A stretch of DNA of 5,186 bases from Deltaproteobacteria bacterium RIFCSPHIGHO2_12_FULL_43_9 (GTDB lineage Bacteria > Bdellovibrionota > O2-12-FULL-43-9), in assembly GCA_001798265.1 (NCBI GenBank), contig MGRR01000128.1:7217-12402 (forward strand), read 5' to 3'. Made by a program: the position numbers and the translations under genes. A model generated the notes under the pieces. That model had not been told where the DNA came from and did not search any database. It saw only the letters and a list, made by a program, of their open reading frames with translations. How positions within the stretch are numbered: position 1 is the stretch's first letter; each line of letters starts with the position of its first letter. This document shows positions 5,095-5,186 of the stretch, piece after piece.

Positions 5095-5186
5095 TAGATA
5101 TCAAAGAAGCCATCAGGTCAGCCTCGCACACCAGCGTACCATCAACACGAGCCTCTCCATGGCATACCCAAAGGAGCCCATTCCTC
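5087..5186 (-). CDS. fabZ: 3-hydroxyacyl-ACP dehydratase FabZ, C-terminal end only
   Basis: Only the last 32 codons are in the window, in the frame starting at 5185: RNGLLWVCHGEARVDG, then TLVCEADLMASLISKK and a TAG stop. The GEARVDGTLVCEADLMA stretch matches the closing beta-strand of FabZ hot-dog folds (E. coli has ALVDGEVVCEA at the same place). FabZ dehydrates beta-hydroxyacyl-ACP in fatty acid elongation and so competes with LpxA for the same ACP-bound substrate; fabZ-lpxA adjacency is widespread in Gram-negative bacteria and supports the call. The catalytic His and Glu lie outside the window. Before the insertion the TAG would have overlapped the lpxA ribosome binding site, 11 nt from its ATG. 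Confidence 0.88.
   Translation of the reverse strand, partial: RNGLLWVCHGEARVDGTLVCEADLMASLISKK

Noticed and set aside
1..5186. A wholly new multi-gene system
   Set aside because: Every gene fits the known lipid A pathway or a well-known oxidoreductase family; only the repeats and the possible sugar variant are out of the ordinary.

Overview
The window is a stretch of a lipid A (Raetz pathway) operon, entirely on the minus strand. Read in the direction of transcription, from the right end to the left, it holds: the 3' end of fabZ, lpxA, a Gfo/Idh/MocA-family oxidoreductase, lpxB, lpxK, and the 5' two-thirds or so of an LpxL/HtrB-type lipid A acyltransferase that runs off the left edge. All genes are recognisable from conserved motifs. 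I found no credible plus-strand gene.

The organism must be a Gram-negative, LPS-making bacterium. A Gfo/Idh/MocA oxidoreductase between lpxA and lpxB, together with dispersed palindromic repeats of the GTCATTGCGAG and GTCATCCC...GGGATGAC type, suggests the former Deltaproteobacteria (Desulfobacterota) or a neighbouring phylum such as Nitrospirota. This placement is inference; no marker in the window fixes it.

Most genes are tightly packed and probably translationally coupled. lpxA and the oxidoreductase overlap by 46 nt (GTG start), the oxidoreductase and lpxB by 4 nt (TTG start), and lpxK and the acyltransferase by 34 nt. Two junctions are loosened by repeats. Between fabZ and lpxA lies a 216-bp element with 13-bp perfect terminal inverted repeats and an 8-bp target duplication. 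It is a clean MITE-like insertion, and the ancestral junction can be reconstructed. Between lpxB and lpxK lies a roughly 270-bp mosaic of short palindromic and tandem repeats. It has been read into the 3' end of lpxB, giving that protein a repeat-encoded tail of about 46 residues.

The genes form a pathway. LpxA puts the first acyl chain on the UDP-sugar, LpxB joins two acylated sugars into the disaccharide, LpxK phosphorylates the 4' position, and the LpxL-like enzyme adds a secondary acyl chain. FabZ works on the beta-hydroxyacyl-ACP pool that LpxA draws on. The oxidoreductase resembles, in family and position, GnnA, which starts synthesis of 3-amino UDP-sugars in some bacteria; its usual transaminase partner GnnB is not adjacent. 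I see no wholly new system here. The interesting material is the repeat biology: the mobile insertion, a compensatory base-pair change between two repeat hairpins, the co-opted lpxB tail, and the possible amide-linked lipid A variant.
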